A model generated the notes under the pieces. That model worked only from the letters and a program-made list of their open reading frames with translations, was not told the DNA's origin and made no database searches. A stretch of 32,011 nt of DNA. It comes from Geodermatophilus obscurus. Lineage in GTDB: Bacteria; Actinomycetota; Actinomycetes; Mycobacteriales; Geodermatophilaceae. The position numbers and the translations under genes are program-made. The stretch covers positions 1-32,011 of the forward strand of contig NZ_FRDM01000042.1 of the NCBI RefSeq assembly GCF_900143215.1, in the 5' to 3' direction. Shown here piece after piece: positions 1 to 8,526 of this stretch (its first letter is position 1; every line of letters begins with the position of its first letter).

Positions 1-94
1 TTGAGGTCGGTCGTCACAACCCGAGCCTGAACACCCTCCGTCCGCGCCTACAGCGCCCTATGACCCTGCCGGCCGATAGGACTTACTCGTCTAG

Positions 95-134
95 GCGCTG
101 AGCCCCGCCGTCCTGTGGCGGCGGGGCTCAGCGC
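95..134 (-). terminator. Strong hairpin, candidate terminator of the leftmost ORF
   Basis: Perfect inverted repeat with two 16-bp arms (95-110 and 119-134) around an 8-nt loop (111-118). The TGA stop of the minus-strand ORF (128-130) lies inside the proximal arm, which suits a Rho-independent terminator. No T-run follows, as is common in GC-rich actinobacteria. It could act on transcripts from either side. Confidence 0.6.
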
Positions 135-373
135 TTCTCAAGAGCCAGCAAGTCGCCTATGACGGCGTGCAACTCCCGCAGGGTGTCGACGTCGCCGCGC
201 TTGCAGTTCCACGCGCGGGAGAGGCCGCGAATGCGTTGCACCTGCTGCCCCTCCTCGGAGGTCGCCGACGTCGGCGTTGACGAGTCCGGCGCGGGAGACG
301 CCGCCGACGCGGAGCCCGTCCCGTCGCCTGTACCACTCGGACGCGTGACGCCGTGCCGCCTCGGAAGCTTCAT
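128..373 (-). CDS. Possible small hypothetical protein
   Basis: I do not recognise this product, and it may not be a real gene. The frame stays open further upstream (to about 610), but that part looks compositionally random, so I chose the ATG at 373, giving 81 aa. The first half is rich in Ser, Thr, Pro and Gly. The last ~35 residues have a helical, charged pattern with the segment VDTLRELHAVIGDLLALEKR at the C-terminus. The strong hairpin at its stop codon is the main reason to list it. There is no clear Shine-Dalgarno sequence before the ATG. It sits in the decayed mobile-element segment, so it could be a remnant of a larger accessory gene. Confidence 0.3.
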   Translation of the reverse strand: MKLPRRHGVTRPSGTGDGTGSASAASPAPDSSTPTSATSEEGQQVQRIRGLSRAWNCKRGDVDTLRELHAVIGDLLALEKR

Positions 374-699
374 GCGGATGTCGGGGCCGGTGACACGGGC
401 GACGGTGCTGGGGGTGCGCGGCGAACGACCGAAGCTGGCCTGGTTGTGCGGAAGCGGCCAGCGAAGTGCGGCGGGCGGCAGATCCACCATCCGTCCCGAC
501 GTCGCCAGTGAGAAGCAGGCACCTCCTGAGCAGCCACCGGAGCACTGGTGATCACTCCCCGGCACGAGCCGCTCGAGATCGGTAGGAGGCGGAGTCGCTG
601 ACCGCAGCACCGCATACCGGGCGAGTCTCCGCCGGAAATCTGCTCGACCATGCGGGCTCGGATTCGGGTTGGCGACGTCTGCCGGAAGGCGGCGGGTGC
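374..699. other. Stretch with no convincing gene
   Basis: Several overlapping frames are open on both strands, as expected at high GC, but none has recognisable domains, a ribosome site or a plausible codon pattern. It lies between the small left-hand ORF and the transposase fragment and is probably decayed accessory DNA. Confidence 0.5.
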
Positions 700-950
700 C
701 CTACCAGTTGTCAACCGCGGACCTGCAGTAGTCCTCCAGTCCGGGTGGACGCGGTCGGGGCGGTGCCGCCCTGGGCAGCTGATTCCAGCTGATCCCGGTC
801 CTGGGCACCAAGACGAGGCCGGCCAGCGCGGCGCGATCGTCGACCGGTCCGGATAGCGGTGGCGACGGAAGTTGGACGGCGGCAGCAGCGGAGCGATCCG
901 CAGCCACGGTCCGTCGGGCACGAGCTCCTCGAGCACCCAGGCCAGCCTGC
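700..950 (-). pseudogene. IS5-family transposase, N-terminal fragment with a frameshift
   Basis: Two minus-strand frames together read like the start of an IS5-family (DUF4096-type) transposase. The first, from about 936, gives LEELVPDGPWLRIAPLLPPS followed by RRHRYPDR. After a one-base shift near 846 the neighbouring frame continues DDRAALAGLVLVPRTGISWN and QLPR. That matches the family pattern of an LxPLLPP block, an RxPG/DRxxLDDRAALxGIxFVLxTGxxWxxLP block, and then the catalytic domain. Nothing like the DDE catalytic domain follows and the reading ends at a stop near 701. The fragment is therefore truncated as well as frameshifted and cannot make an active transposase. I could not find terminal inverted repeats. 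Confidence 0.7.
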
Positions 951-1094
951 TCGGGACAGATCACGTCCTACGGCAGCCACGCCGAGGTCAAGTGAAACGA
1001 TCTCTCAGGGGCACAACGCCTGCGCAAGCGATCGGCTGACTTCAGCTGATCGGCCGCGGCGCTCCGCTACAAGAATCTCCACGCGGCATCGTGG
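951..1094. other. Spacer without gene
   Basis: No gene is visible between the transposase fragment and the end of the deacetylase gene. The sequence contains short repeated GATCGGC and CAGCTGAT words but no clear structure. Confidence 0.4.
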
Positions 1095-1126
1095 GCCCTG
1101 ATGGACACCACAGCCATGATCAGGGC
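1095..1126 (-). terminator. Hairpin at the end of the deacetylase gene
   Basis: Inverted repeat GCCCTGAT (1095-1102) and ATCAGGGC (1119-1126) with a 16-nt loop. The TGA stop of the deacetylase gene (1120-1122) falls in the proximal arm. The large loop makes it a weak terminator candidate. Confidence 0.35.
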
Positions 1127-2325
1127 GCCAGGAAGGTGCGCCATCCGTCGGGAGGTGGTTGACCCGGCGAGAGTGTCCGCAGCCGGGCGAGCGTGGTCGG
1201 GTCCTGGACTTCCAGCCAGGCGACGAGTTGGCGGAAGGACACCAGGCGCACGTCAGGCTGTTCGGCCATCTGGCGTAGGGCGTCCTCGATGGCGTCCATG
1301 TAGATGCCGCCGTTCCACTGCTCGAAGTGGTTGCCGATGAACAGCGGCGCCCGGTTGGTGGTGTAGGCGCGCTCGAAGCCAGCGAGGAAGGCGTCGCGGG
1401 CCTGGGCTCGCCAGGTCGGGTACATGCCCGGGTCGCCGTCCGTATCACCGTTGGTCTGCTTGTACATGATGTTGTAGTCCATTGCCAGGGCGTGGCGGCT
1501 CTTACCGGGGAGGGCGCCGGGGAACGGCACGGCCTGCAGGGGGAAGTCCCACAGGCCCAACCGCTGGTCGGGCCAGATCTGCACTCCACCGGGTGAGCTG
1601 GCGTCGTACTTCCAGCCCAGCGCAGCGGCGGTGGGCAGCAACCCCTCCTGGCCCTGCAGGCAGGGGGTGCGGCCGCCGATGAGCTCGCGCTCGTAGTCGA
1701 AGGGGAGCGGCGCCACGTCGGGTCGGCCGGTCAGCCCGGTGGTGGTCTTCCAGGTCTGCACGAACCGCTTGGCCTGGGCGATCTCCTCGGCCCAGTCGGC
1801 CGGCGTCCACAGCGAGACCCCGTTGTCCCCACAGAAGTGCCCGTTGAAGTGGGTGCCGATCTCGTGGCCGTCCAGCCAGGCGGCGCGGACCTCGCTCATG
1901 GTGGCGACGACCTCGGCGGTGGACAGGAAGGTGATGTCCGAGGCGCCCACCGGATGCCGTGGCGGGGCGTACTGCATCCGGTGGTCGGACGGCAGGGCGT
2001 AGATGCCGCTGAGGAAGAAGGTCATCGCCGCGCCGTACTCGGCCGCCAGCGAGCGGAACCGCGGGAACAGTCCGGTCTCCAGGTTGGCGGCTCCGTCCCA
2101 GGAGAAGACGACGAACTGCGGCGGCGTCTGTCCTGGCTCCAGCCGCTCGGGCACTGGCTGGTGCGGCTGGGGACCTGTGTCGGCGGTCGACCCGTCGCCG
2201 ATGAGCCGCTCGGTTCTGTCACTGCTCTCAGCAGGGTCGTGCCCGGTCAAGCCACGACCCAGCCCGATCCCCAGCACTGCTACCGACGCATATTCCAGGA
2301 GCTCCCGCCGAGACAACCCGCTCAT
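1120..2325 (-). CDS. Tat-exported polysaccharide deacetylase-like protein
   Basis: This 401-aa protein resembles secreted actinobacterial members of the NodB/carbohydrate-esterase-4 family, which remove acetyl groups from peptidoglycan or other polysaccharides outside the cell. I chose the ATG at 2325 because it has a good ribosome site (GGAAGGGG) and starts a Tat-like signal: Ser-Arg-Arg-Glu-Leu-Leu at residues 5-10, then a hydrophobic stretch to about 26. The catalytic fold starts near residue 70. Motif 1 reads FSWDG (74-78), so the metal-ligand Asp77 is kept, but Trp replaces the first Asp of the usual TFDDG, normally the catalytic base. Motif 2 is HFNGH (159-163), giving both metal histidines. 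Later blocks (MTFFLSG at 101-107, GHEIGTH) are well kept. It lies between transposase and integrase remnants, so it may be accessory cargo. The family call is firm; the substrate is unknown. Confidence 0.8.
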   Translation of the reverse strand: MSGLSRRELLEYASVAVLGIGLGRGLTGHDPAESSDRTERLIGDGSTADTGPQPHQPVPERLEPGQTPPQFVVFSWDGAANLETGLFPRFRSLAAEYGAAMTFFLSGIYALPSDHRMQYAPPRHPVGASDITFLSTAEVVATMSEVRAAWLDGHEIGTHFNGHFCGDNGVSLWTPADWAEEIAQAKRFVQTWKTTTGLTGRPDVAPLPFDYERELIGGRTPCLQGQEGLLPTAAALGWKYDASSPGGVQIWPDQRLGLWDFPLQAVPFPGALPGKSRHALAMDYNIMYKQTNGDTDGDPGMYPTWRAQARDAFLAGFERAYTTNRAPLFIGNHFEQWNGGIYMDAIEDALRQMAEQPDVRLVSFRQLVAWLEVQDPTTLARLRTLSPGQPPPDGWRTFLAP

Positions 2326-2549
2326 GTGGCCGAGCCCCTTCCGCTTGGCATCGTGTGCGGATGTCGAGTCCGACCGGGCTCGAACGGCATCCGCAGGTCG
2401 GCCGCGACCGCCAGCATCAGCGCGGCCAGCTGCTCGGGGACGAAGCGGTCGCGGGCCCATCGTCCACGCGCTCGGAGGATCAGCCGGTGATGACGCGCCG
2501 AGCATCTGAACGACTGTCCGCGAACCCCGCCACGAGGTGTCCTCATCGG
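2326..2549. other. Spacer upstream of the deacetylase gene
   Basis: It holds the deacetylase ribosome site next to 2325 and presumably its promoter. Frames on both strands are open but none is convincing. The junction with recombinase-like sequence lies near 2549. Confidence 0.4.
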
Positions 2550-2701
2550 GGCACGAGGACGCCTCGCTGATCCTGAGCACCTACGGGCACCTGGTGCCGG
2601 CCTCGGACGACCGGACGCGGAGCGCCATCGATGCGGGCTGGGGTGCGGCCGGTGCGCCGTGTGCCCCAGACGTGCCCCACGGCGCTGGGTCGATGCTCTA
2701 G
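2550..2701 (+). pseudogene. Tyrosine recombinase (phage-type integrase), C-terminal remnant
   Basis: Read on the plus strand from about 2552, the sequence gives HEDASLILSTYGHLVPASDD and then RTRSAIDAGWG, ending at a TAG at 2699-2701. This is the typical end of an actinobacterial phage integrase: the (G)HxxxxxTLxTYGHL block carries the second active-site His and the nucleophilic Tyr, followed by a short charged tail. Homology is lost just before the GH, and an in-frame stop lies at 2507-2509. The catalytic Arg, Lys and first His boxes are absent, so this is a scar of an excised or decayed element. Its stop overlaps the xth stop on the other strand (shared CTAG at 2698-2701). Confidence 0.75.
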
Positions 2702-3492
2702 CCGGCCAACTCGACGACGACAGGCGCGTGGTCGCTGGCGCCCCTGCCCTTGCGCTCCTCGCGGTCGATGCGCGCGCCGCCGACCCGGGTGGCCAGCGCG
2801 GGGGAGCCCAGCACGAAGTCGATCCGCATGCCCTCGCGGCGCGGGAAGCGCAGCTGCGTGTAGTCCCAGTAGGTGTAGACGCCGGGGCCGGGGGTGTGCG
2901 GCCGGACGACGTCGGCGTAACCGGCGTCGACGATCGCGCGGAAGGCGGCGCGCTCGGGCTCGGAGACGTGCGTGGAGTGCGCGAAGACCCGCACGTCCCA
3001 CACGTCGTCGTCCTGCGGGGCGATGTTCCAGTCGCCGACGAGGGCGACCTGCGCGCCGGCGTCCTCGGCCAGCCAGCCGCCGGCCGCCGTCCGCAGCGCC
3101 TCGAGCCACTGCAGCTTGTACTCGTAGTGCGGGTCGGTCAGCGTGCGCCCGTTGGGGACGTACAGGCTCCACACCCGCACCCCGCCGCAGGTGGCACCCA
3201 GCGCGCGGGCCTCGACCGCCGGCTCGGGGCTGCCGAAGCCGGGCTGGCCGGGGAAGCCCACCTCGACGTCCTCGAGGCCGACGCGGGACAGCAGCGCCAC
3301 CCCGTTCCACTGCGAGTGGCCCACGTGGGCGACCTGGTAGCCCAGGTCGGTGAACCGGGACTCCGGGAACTGGTCGTCCCGGCACTTCGTCTCCTGGAGA
3401 GCCAGGACGTCGACGTCGGAGCGCTGCAGCCAGGCGACGACGCGGTCGGCGCGGGTGCGGATCGAGTTGACGTTCCAGGTGGCGATGCGCAC
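2698..3492 (-). CDS. xthA: Exodeoxyribonuclease III
   Basis: This 264-aa protein is an ExoIII/AP endonuclease of the exonuclease-endonuclease-phosphatase superfamily. It cuts DNA at abasic sites and degrades 3' ends during base-excision repair. The whole family signature is present: start VRIATWNVNSIR, LQETK with the metal-binding Glu34, GDWNIAP with Asp154 and Asn156, and the terminal SDHAP with Asp254 and His255. Length is normal for the family. I chose the GTG at 3492 because the conserved N-terminus begins there. A TATGGT box 8 nt upstream suggests a leaderless message. The gene is divergent from the LCP gene, with a 195-bp shared promoter region, and converges on the integrase remnant with a 4-base stop overlap. 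Confidence 0.95.
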   Translation of the reverse strand: MRIATWNVNSIRTRADRVVAWLQRSDVDVLALQETKCRDDQFPESRFTDLGYQVAHVGHSQWNGVALLSRVGLEDVEVGFPGQPGFGSPEPAVEARALGATCGGVRVWSLYVPNGRTLTDPHYEYKLQWLEALRTAAGGWLAEDAGAQVALVGDWNIAPQDDDVWDVRVFAHSTHVSEPERAAFRAIVDAGYADVVRPHTPGPGVYTYWDYTQLRFPRREGMRIDFVLGSPALATRVGGARIDREERKGRGASDHAPVVVELAG

Positions 3493-3687
3493 GGGGACCG
3501 ACCATACGGAGTGCCTCCGCGGGCGGCGTCCCGGTTCCGGGTCCCCGGTCGTGGGTGAGTCGCCCACCGGCGGGGGTACCCGGCCGGGTGTTCGCGCAGG
3601 TCGGCGGTCGGGACGACGGTACGTCGGCACGGTCGGTGGGAGCATGGGCCGCGAGTCGGGGCCGGTCGAGGACAGCGAGGAGACCAG

Positions 3688-5265
3688 GTGAGCGAGCACG
3701 AGTGGGACGGAACGCGTCCCATCGGCCCGTCGCGACCCCTGCCCCCGCCACCGCAGGGCCCGCGGTCCCGGCCGCAGGCCCGCGGCCGCAGCTTCCCCGC
3801 GACGCTGGGCCTGACCGTGCTGAACGCCGTCCTCCCGGGGACGGCGTTCCTGGCAGCAGGACGACGCCGGCTCGGCGCCCTGGTCCTCGTGTCCTTCCTC
3901 GCGCTCGTCGGCGGCGCCGCCTGGCTGGCCACCACCGGGCAGCGGACCGCCGCCCGAGTCCTCGTCGACCCGACCGCGCTGGTCTGGGTGTTCGGCGGGG
4001 TCCTCGTCCTGGGGCTGCTGTGGGTCCTCGTCGTCGTGGCGGGCTACCGGGTGCTGCTGCCCGCTCGCACCTCCCGCGGCAAGCACCTGCTGGGCGGCCT
4101 CCTCGTCGCCGCGCTGGTCGCCGGCATCGCGTACCCGGTGGTCACCGCCGGCCAGGTGGCGCTCGCCCAGCGCGGGCTCATCGACGGCGTCTTCGCCGAC
4201 CGTGAGTCGGCCACGGTGACCGACACCGACGACCCGTTCGGCGACCAGGAGCGGGTGAACGTGCTGCTGCTCGGCGGGGACGGCGGTGAGGGCCGGGAGG
4301 GCGTGCGCACCGACACCGTGATCGTGGCGAGCGTCGACACCCGAACCGGCGACACGACGCTGTTCAGCCTCCCGCGCAACCTGCAGGACCTGCCCTTCCC
4401 GGCCGACAGCCCGCTCGCCGAGGTGTATCCCGACGGGTTCGAGGGAGCCAACGAGTCCGACAGCCTGCTCAACGCCGTCTACCGCACCGGGCCGGCCTGG
4501 TACCCCGACATCCTCGGCCCTACCGACGACCCCGGCGCGGACTTCCTCAAGCTGGGCGTCGGCGAGGCGCTCGGCCTGGACATCCACTACTTCGTGCTGG
4601 TCAACCTCGACGGCTTCGCCCGGCTGGTCGACGCCCTCGGCGGCATCACCGTGGACGTCAACTACTACGTGCCGATCAACGGGATCACCGGTCAGGAGCT
4701 GCCGGACGACTACATCGAGCCGGGACCGGCCCAGCACATGGACGGCTGGACGGCGCTGCAGTTCGCCCGGGGCCGGTACGGGCTCACCGACTACGACCGG
4801 ATGGACCGCCAGCGCTGCACGATCGACGCGATCATCGACGCCGCCGACCCGGTGACCCTGCTGGAGCGCTACCAGGAGCTCGCGGCCACCACACGAGACA
4901 TCGTGAGCACCGACATCCCTCGGTCGGCCCTCGACGACTTCGTCGATCTGGCGTTCCTCGTCAAGGACGCCGAGGTCCGCAGCGTCGTCTTCGACAACAC
5001 CGTGATCGACCCGGCATACCCCGACTACGACCGGATGCGCGCGGTCGTCGACGACGCCATCACCCCGGCCCCGGCGGACGACGACGCCGCGGACGGCACG
5101 CCGACGCCGAGCCCCACCCCGGCTCCCGGCTCGGCGACCCCGGCGCCCGGCGAGCCCGCGGACGATCCCGTGGCGGCGACCGACGTGGCCGACGCCTGCG
5201 CCTACGACCCCGTCCGGGCCGCCGAGGCGCGCGCCGCCGGCGAGCCGCCGAACCAGGCCGACTGA
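3688..5265 (+). CDS. LytR-CpsA-Psr (LCP) family cell-wall ligase
   Basis: LCP enzymes transfer undecaprenyl-linked glycopolymers onto peptidoglycan at the outer face of the membrane. This one has 525 aa. It has a Pro/Arg-rich cytoplasmic tail (1-35), about four hydrophobic segments (38-58, 62-82, 97-124, 134-158) and then an extracytoplasmic LCP domain (about 188-435). Key family residues are visible: RTDT (207-210), SLPRN (227-231) and the Arg-rich pocket FARGRYGLTDYDRMDRQR near 360-378. The C-terminal ~85 residues are Pro/Thr/Ala/Asp-rich and probably disordered. The GTG at 3688 is preceded by GAGGAG. Extra N-terminal membrane segments are common in actinobacterial LCP proteins, where the acceptor may be arabinogalactan or a teichoic/teichuronic polymer; which one applies here cannot be told. 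Confidence 0.9.
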   Translation: MSEHEWDGTRPIGPSRPLPPPPQGPRSRPQARGRSFPATLGLTVLNAVLPGTAFLAAGRRRLGALVLVSFLALVGGAAWLATTGQRTAARVLVDPTALVWVFGGVLVLGLLWVLVVVAGYRVLLPARTSRGKHLLGGLLVAALVAGIAYPVVTAGQVALAQRGLIDGVFADRESATVTDTDDPFGDQERVNVLLLGGDGGEGREGVRTDTVIVASVDTRTGDTTLFSLPRNLQDLPFPADSPLAEVYPDGFEGANESDSLLNAVYRTGPAWYPDILGPTDDPGADFLKLGVGEALGLDIHYFVLVNLDGFARLVDALGGITVDVNYYVPINGITGQELPDDYIEPGPAQHMDGWTALQFARGRYGLTDYDRMDRQRCTIDAIIDAADPVTLLERYQELAATTRDIVSTDIPRSALDDFVDLAFLVKDAEVRSVVFDNTVIDPAYPDYDRMRAVVDDAITPAPADDDAADGTPTPSPTPAPGSATPAPGEPADDPVAATDVADACAYDPVRAAEARAAGEPPNQAD

Positions 5266-5266
5266 A

Positions 5267-5279
5267 GCAGGGCCCCTGC
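5267..5279. terminator. Short hairpin between convergent genes
   Basis: GCAGG-GCC-CCTGC starts 1 nt after the LCP stop and lies 16 nt from the stop of the converging ABC permease gene. The stem is only 5 bp, so it is a weak bidirectional terminator candidate. Confidence 0.3.
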
Positions 5280-5294
5280 AGGGTGGGTCCTCGT

Positions 5295-6893
5295 TCAGCC
5301 GGTGAGCAGGTCCCGGCGGCGGAAGCCGCCGAGGCCCAGCGCCAGCAGGCCGGCGGCGACGGCGATCAGGACGGCGAGCGGAGCTGCCTGCCACTCCTCG
5401 ACGGGGACCGTGGGCGTCCAGGCGAGAGGGGAGAGGTCGTCGACCCAGGCCGGCCAGTCGAAGGACTCGGCGAACAGCGTCGTGACCGCGACGTAGGCCA
5501 CCGCGGCCCACGCCGTGGCGGTGGCGGCCCGCGGCAGCAGCCCGAACAGCGCCAGCGCCACCCCCGCCACCACCCACACGGCCGGTACGTAGGCCGCCGT
5601 CGCGGCGAGCAGCCGGCCGAACTCCGCCCCGTCGCCGGTCGCGGCAGCGCGGACGGCCGCGGTGGTGGCACCCGAGGCCAGCAGCACGACGGCGGAGCCC
5701 AGCAGGGCGACCGTCGCGTGGCTGCCGAGCCAGGCCGGCCGGCTGACCGCGGCGGCCAGCAGCGGCTCGGCCCGCCCGGCCGCCTCCTCGCCGCGCGCCC
5801 GCAGCACCGCGGACACCGCGTAGGCGGCCGCCAGCAGCGCGGTGGTGGCCGACGTGGTGGCCAGGTAGGCGTCGACCAGGCTGGCGGCGTCGGGCAGGAA
5901 CGCCCGCGCCTCCGGGTTGTCGGCGAACAGCGTCTCCACCGACTCGGCCAGGCCGCCGTACACCAGCCCCAGCAGCACCAGGCCGATGGTCCAGCCGGCG
6001 AGGGCGCCGCGCTGCAGCCGCAGGGCCAGGCCGAGGGGCGACAGCAGGGCCCGCGCCGCCGCCGGCGGGCCCGGCCGGGGCGCCACCAGGCCGGCGCCGA
6101 GATCGCGGCGGTCCAGCAGCGCGACGGCCAGCCCGGTGAGGGCGGCGGTGGCGGCCAGGCACAGCAGCAGGGGCCACCACCGGTCGTCGGAGTACGGGTG
6201 GGTGGCCTGGGCCCAGCCGATGGGTGAGGTCCACACGAGCCGGTTGCCCTCGACGTCCCCGACGGCGCGCAGCACGAAGGCCACGGCGAGGCCCGCGCCG
6301 ACGATGCCGTGGGTCGCCCGGGTGGACCCGGTCACCTGGGCCACGACCGCGGTGAGGGCGGTGAAGACCAGGCCGGCGGCGCCCACCGAGGCCCCGAGCA
6401 GGAAGGAGCCGCCGGCGGGCAGCCCGGTGGCGGTGGCGGCGGCGCCGATGGCCACCGCCGTCGCGACGCAGGCGATGGCCGCGGTCAGGACGGCGGCCAG
6501 CAGCGGGGCGTGCCGGCCCACCCGCGTCGCGCGGACGAGCTCGGTGCGGCCGGCCTCCTCGTCGGCCCGCGAGTGCCGGCTGGTCGTGAACACCGCCATG
6601 AGCGCCGCCACGAGGACGACGAAGGCGGAGATCTCGAACGCGACCGCACCCGCCACGGTGTCCAGGCCCACCGGCGGCCCGGCCAGCGCGATGGTGGCGG
6701 CGTTGCTGCCCACCGAGGCCTCGTAGGCGGCGAGGTCGGCCGGTGAGTCGTACAGCGCCTGGCTGGAGACCGACTGGGTGGCCACGAGCAGGGCCCCCGC
6801 GGCCACCCAGATCGGCAGCCGGAGGCGGTCGCGGCGCAGCGCGAACCGCAGCAGGGTCCCCGTTCCCGTCAGCGAGGTGTGCGGGGCGCTCAC
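5295..6893 (-). CDS. ABC exporter permease (polyketide/antibiotic-exporter type)
   Basis: This is a 532-aa, very hydrophobic protein with about twelve predicted membrane segments in two similar halves. That matches the large ABC-2-type permeases annotated in actinobacteria as exporters of polyketide antibiotics (TnrB-like, COG3559). Motifs such as [18 protein letters not shown] in the first cytoplasmic loop and [20 protein letters not shown] in the second half are the paired EExxGRxE loops typical of this group, thought to contact the ATPase. The GTG start at 6893 overlaps the TGA of the ATPase gene (GTGA, 6890-6893), so the two are translationally coupled and should form one complex. The substrate is unknown; without a biosynthetic cluster nearby, a role in efflux or resistance is inference. 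Confidence 0.85.
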   Translation of the reverse strand: MSAPHTSLTGTGTLLRFALRRDRLRLPIWVAAGALLVATQSVSSQALYDSPADLAAYEASVGSNAATIALAGPPVGLDTVAGAVAFEISAFVVLVAALMAVFTTSRHSRADEEAGRTELVRATRVGRHAPLLAAVLTAAIACVATAVAIGAAATATGLPAGGSFLLGASVGAAGLVFTALTAVVAQVTGSTRATHGIVGAGLAVAFVLRAVGDVEGNRLVWTSPIGWAQATHPYSDDRWWPLLLCLAATAALTGLAVALLDRRDLGAGLVAPRPGPPAAARALLSPLGLALRLQRGALAGWTIGLVLLGLVYGGLAESVETLFADNPEARAFLPDAASLVDAYLATTSATTALLAAAYAVSAVLRARGEEAAGRAEPLLAAAVSRPAWLGSHATVALLGSAVVLLASGATTAAVRAAATGDGAEFGRLLAATAAYVPAVWVVAGVALALFGLLPRAATATAWAAVAYVAVTTLFAESFDWPAWVDDLSPLAWTPTVPVEEWQAAPLAVLIAVAAGLLALGLGGFRRRDLLTG

Positions 6894-7819
6894 GACCGGA
6901 CCTCCTCCGGGGTGCGGACCAGGCGGTCCTCCACCGGCTCCTGGCCGTAGTGCCGCAGGAAGAGCTCCTCCAGCGTGGGGGGCGCGCTGGTCAGCGAGCG
7001 GATGCCGAACCCGCTGAGGCGCCGGACGACGGCGTCGAGGGCGTCGCTGTCGACGTCGAACCGCACCCGGCCCTCGTCGGACCGCAGGTCGTGCACGCCC
7101 GGCAGCCCGGCCAGGCCGGTGACGGGGCGGACGGTCTCCACGGCGACCGAGGTGCGGGTGAGGTGACGCAGCTCGGACAGGCTGCCGCTCTGCACGGTGC
7201 GACCGTGCCGGATGATGCTGACCCGGTCGCACAGTGCCTCGGCCTCGGCGAGGATGTGGCTGGACAGCAGCACCGTGCGGCCCTCGGAGCGCAGTCGGCG
7301 CACCTCGTCCTGGAACAGGGCCTCCATCAGCGGGTCGAGGCCCGAGGTGGGCTCGTCGAGCACGTACAGCTCGGCGTCCGACGCCAGCGCGGCGACCAGG
7401 GCGACCTTCTGCCGGTTGCCCTTCGAGTAGGTGCGTGCCCGCTTCCGCGGATCGAGGTCGAAGCGCTCCAGCAGCGCCGCGCGGCGGGCCGGGTCGAGGC
7501 CGCCCTGCAGCCGGCCGAGCAGGTCGATGGCCTCCCCGCCGGTGATGCCGGGCCACAGGGTGACGTCGCCGGGCACGTAGGCCAGACGGCGGTGCAGGGC
7601 GACGGCGTCCGCCCAGGGGTCGCCGTCGAAGAGGCGGACGGTGCCCGCGTCGGCGCGCAGCAGCCCGAGGAGCACCCGGATGGTCGTCGACTTGCCGGCG
7701 CCGTTGGGGCCGAGGAAGCCGTGCACTTCCCCGCTCCGCACCTCGAGGTCCAGGCCGTCGAGGGCCCGGGTGGCGCCGAAGGTCTTGACCAGGCCGGAGA
7801 CCGAGATCGTCGTGTCCAT
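6890..7819 (-). CDS. ABC exporter ATP-binding protein
   Basis: This 309-aa ATPase partners the downstream permease. It has Walker [10 protein letters not shown] (37-45), a Q-loop region, a degenerate signature YSKGNRQKV (131-139) in place of LSGGQ, Walker B LYVLDEP (151-157), a D-loop SGLD and the H-loop SSH. The ~80 residues after the nucleotide-binding domain form the regulatory tail usual in DrrA-like drug-export ATPases. The degenerate signature (YSKGxxQ) is common in that family and does not imply inactivity. I chose the ATG at 7819 because family homology begins within five residues of it. It is divergent from the MarR-like regulator gene, with a palindrome in the 100-bp gap, so local control is likely. 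Confidence 0.9.
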   Translation of the reverse strand: MDTTISVSGLVKTFGATRALDGLDLEVRSGEVHGFLGPNGAGKSTTIRVLLGLLRADAGTVRLFDGDPWADAVALHRRLAYVPGDVTLWPGITGGEAIDLLGRLQGGLDPARRAALLERFDLDPRKRARTYSKGNRQKVALVAALASDAELYVLDEPTSGLDPLMEALFQDEVRRLRSEGRTVLLSSHILAEAEALCDRVSIIRHGRTVQSGSLSELRHLTRTSVAVETVRPVTGLAGLPGVHDLRSDEGRVRFDVDSDALDAVVRRLSGFGIRSLTSAPPTLEELFLRHYGQEPVEDRLVRTPEEVRS

Positions 7820-7832
7820 GCCGTCGCAACGT

Positions 7833-7862
7833 ACACATGCTTCACGAACTTGTGAAGTGTGT
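7833..7862. promoter_or_regulatory. Palindrome between exporter and MarR-like gene, candidate operator
   Basis: CTTCAC (7840-7845) and GTGAAG (7852-7857) form a perfect inverted repeat around GAACTT. Outside them ACACA (7833-7837) and TGTGT (7858-7862) also pair, with a 2-nt bulge on the left. It lies 14 nt from the ATPase start and ~60 nt from the regulator start, where a MarR-type dimer could control both genes. Confidence 0.5.
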
Positions 7863-7919
7863 TGATTGCGCGATGATCGAGTAGCGTGGGCCGTACGGTC
7901 CCAGGACGGGAGGGCGCAC

Positions 7920-8432
7920 GTGGCGGACGTCGAGGACGACCGGATGGCCTTGCTGCGGTTCGTGGAGCGCTTCGGGCTCGTGCTGCGGGAGGCCGGCATG
8001 GCGCCGATGCCGGCCCGGGTGCTCGCCTACGCCCTCGCCGATGACGCCGACCACTACACCGCCGGCGACCTCGCCCGTGGCCTCGGCGTCAGCCCGGCAG
8101 CGATCAGCGGCGCCGTCCGCCAGCTCGTGCAGGTGGGGCTGCTCGTGCGGGAGCGGGAGCCGGGCACCCGCAGCGACCTCTACGTGCTCGACGACCGCGA
8201 CCTGTGGTCGCGCTTCATGACCGCGGAGCTGGCCAGCCTGCGTCGCTTCGAGGAGGCGGTCGCCGGGGGAGTGGAGCTCCTCGGCACCGAGCGTCCCGGC
8301 GGCCGGCGGCTGGCCGAGACCCGGGACTTCATGGCCTTCCTGCACGGGGAGCTGGTCGACGCCCTCGCCCGCTGGCCCGCGGAGCGCGACCGGCTGGCCG
8401 CGGAGCGGAACGGGGCGCCGGTCCCCCGCTGA
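7920..8432 (+). CDS. MarR/GbsR-like transcriptional regulator
   Basis: This 170-aa protein has a winged-helix DNA-binding domain. The recognition region reads [21 protein letters not shown] (about 44-64), followed by a wing ([16 protein letters not shown], about 72-87) and a helical C-terminal half (90-160) likely to dimerise. Proteins of this shape usually repress a neighbouring transporter and release DNA on binding a ligand. I preferred the GTG at 7920 over an in-frame TTG at 7866 because GGGAGGG lies 7 nt upstream of it and the earlier codons look like leader sequence. Divergence from the ABC exporter and the palindrome between them support local regulation. The ligand is unknown. Confidence 0.8.
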   Translation: MADVEDDRMALLRFVERFGLVLREAGMAPMPARVLAYALADDADHYTAGDLARGLGVSPAAISGAVRQLVQVGLLVREREPGTRSDLYVLDDRDLWSRFMTAELASLRRFEEAVAGGVELLGTERPGGRRLAETRDFMAFLHGELVDALARWPAERDRLAAERNGAPVPR

Positions 8433-8526
8433 CCCGGCCGCGGCCCCCCGCTGCCCCGGCCGCGGGCCCCCTCCGGTGGTCACCGGCCGCCCGGGGCTCG
8501 CCTCGCGGAGGCCTAGGGTCGGCCGC

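Noticed and set aside
2352..2580. Minus-strand frame continuing upstream of the deacetylase ATG (85 extra codons)
   Set aside because: The Tat-type signal and ribosome site place the start at 2325, and the extra codons run antisense to the integrase remnant.
1..2700. A complete integrated element with attachment sites
   Set aside because: No direct repeat or tRNA gene could be found at either side within the window; only remnants are visible.
2698..6234. A minus-strand frame open for 1178 codons
   Set aside because: Only its end (2698-3492) is exonuclease III. The rest is antisense to the LCP gene and part of the ABC permease region, with repetitive Arg/Ala/Gly/Pro composition typical of GC-rich shadow frames.
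7866..7919. TTG start 18 codons upstream for the MarR-like protein
   Set aside because: The GTG at 7920 has a strong ribosome site, and the upstream codons do not look conserved and would cover the promoter region.
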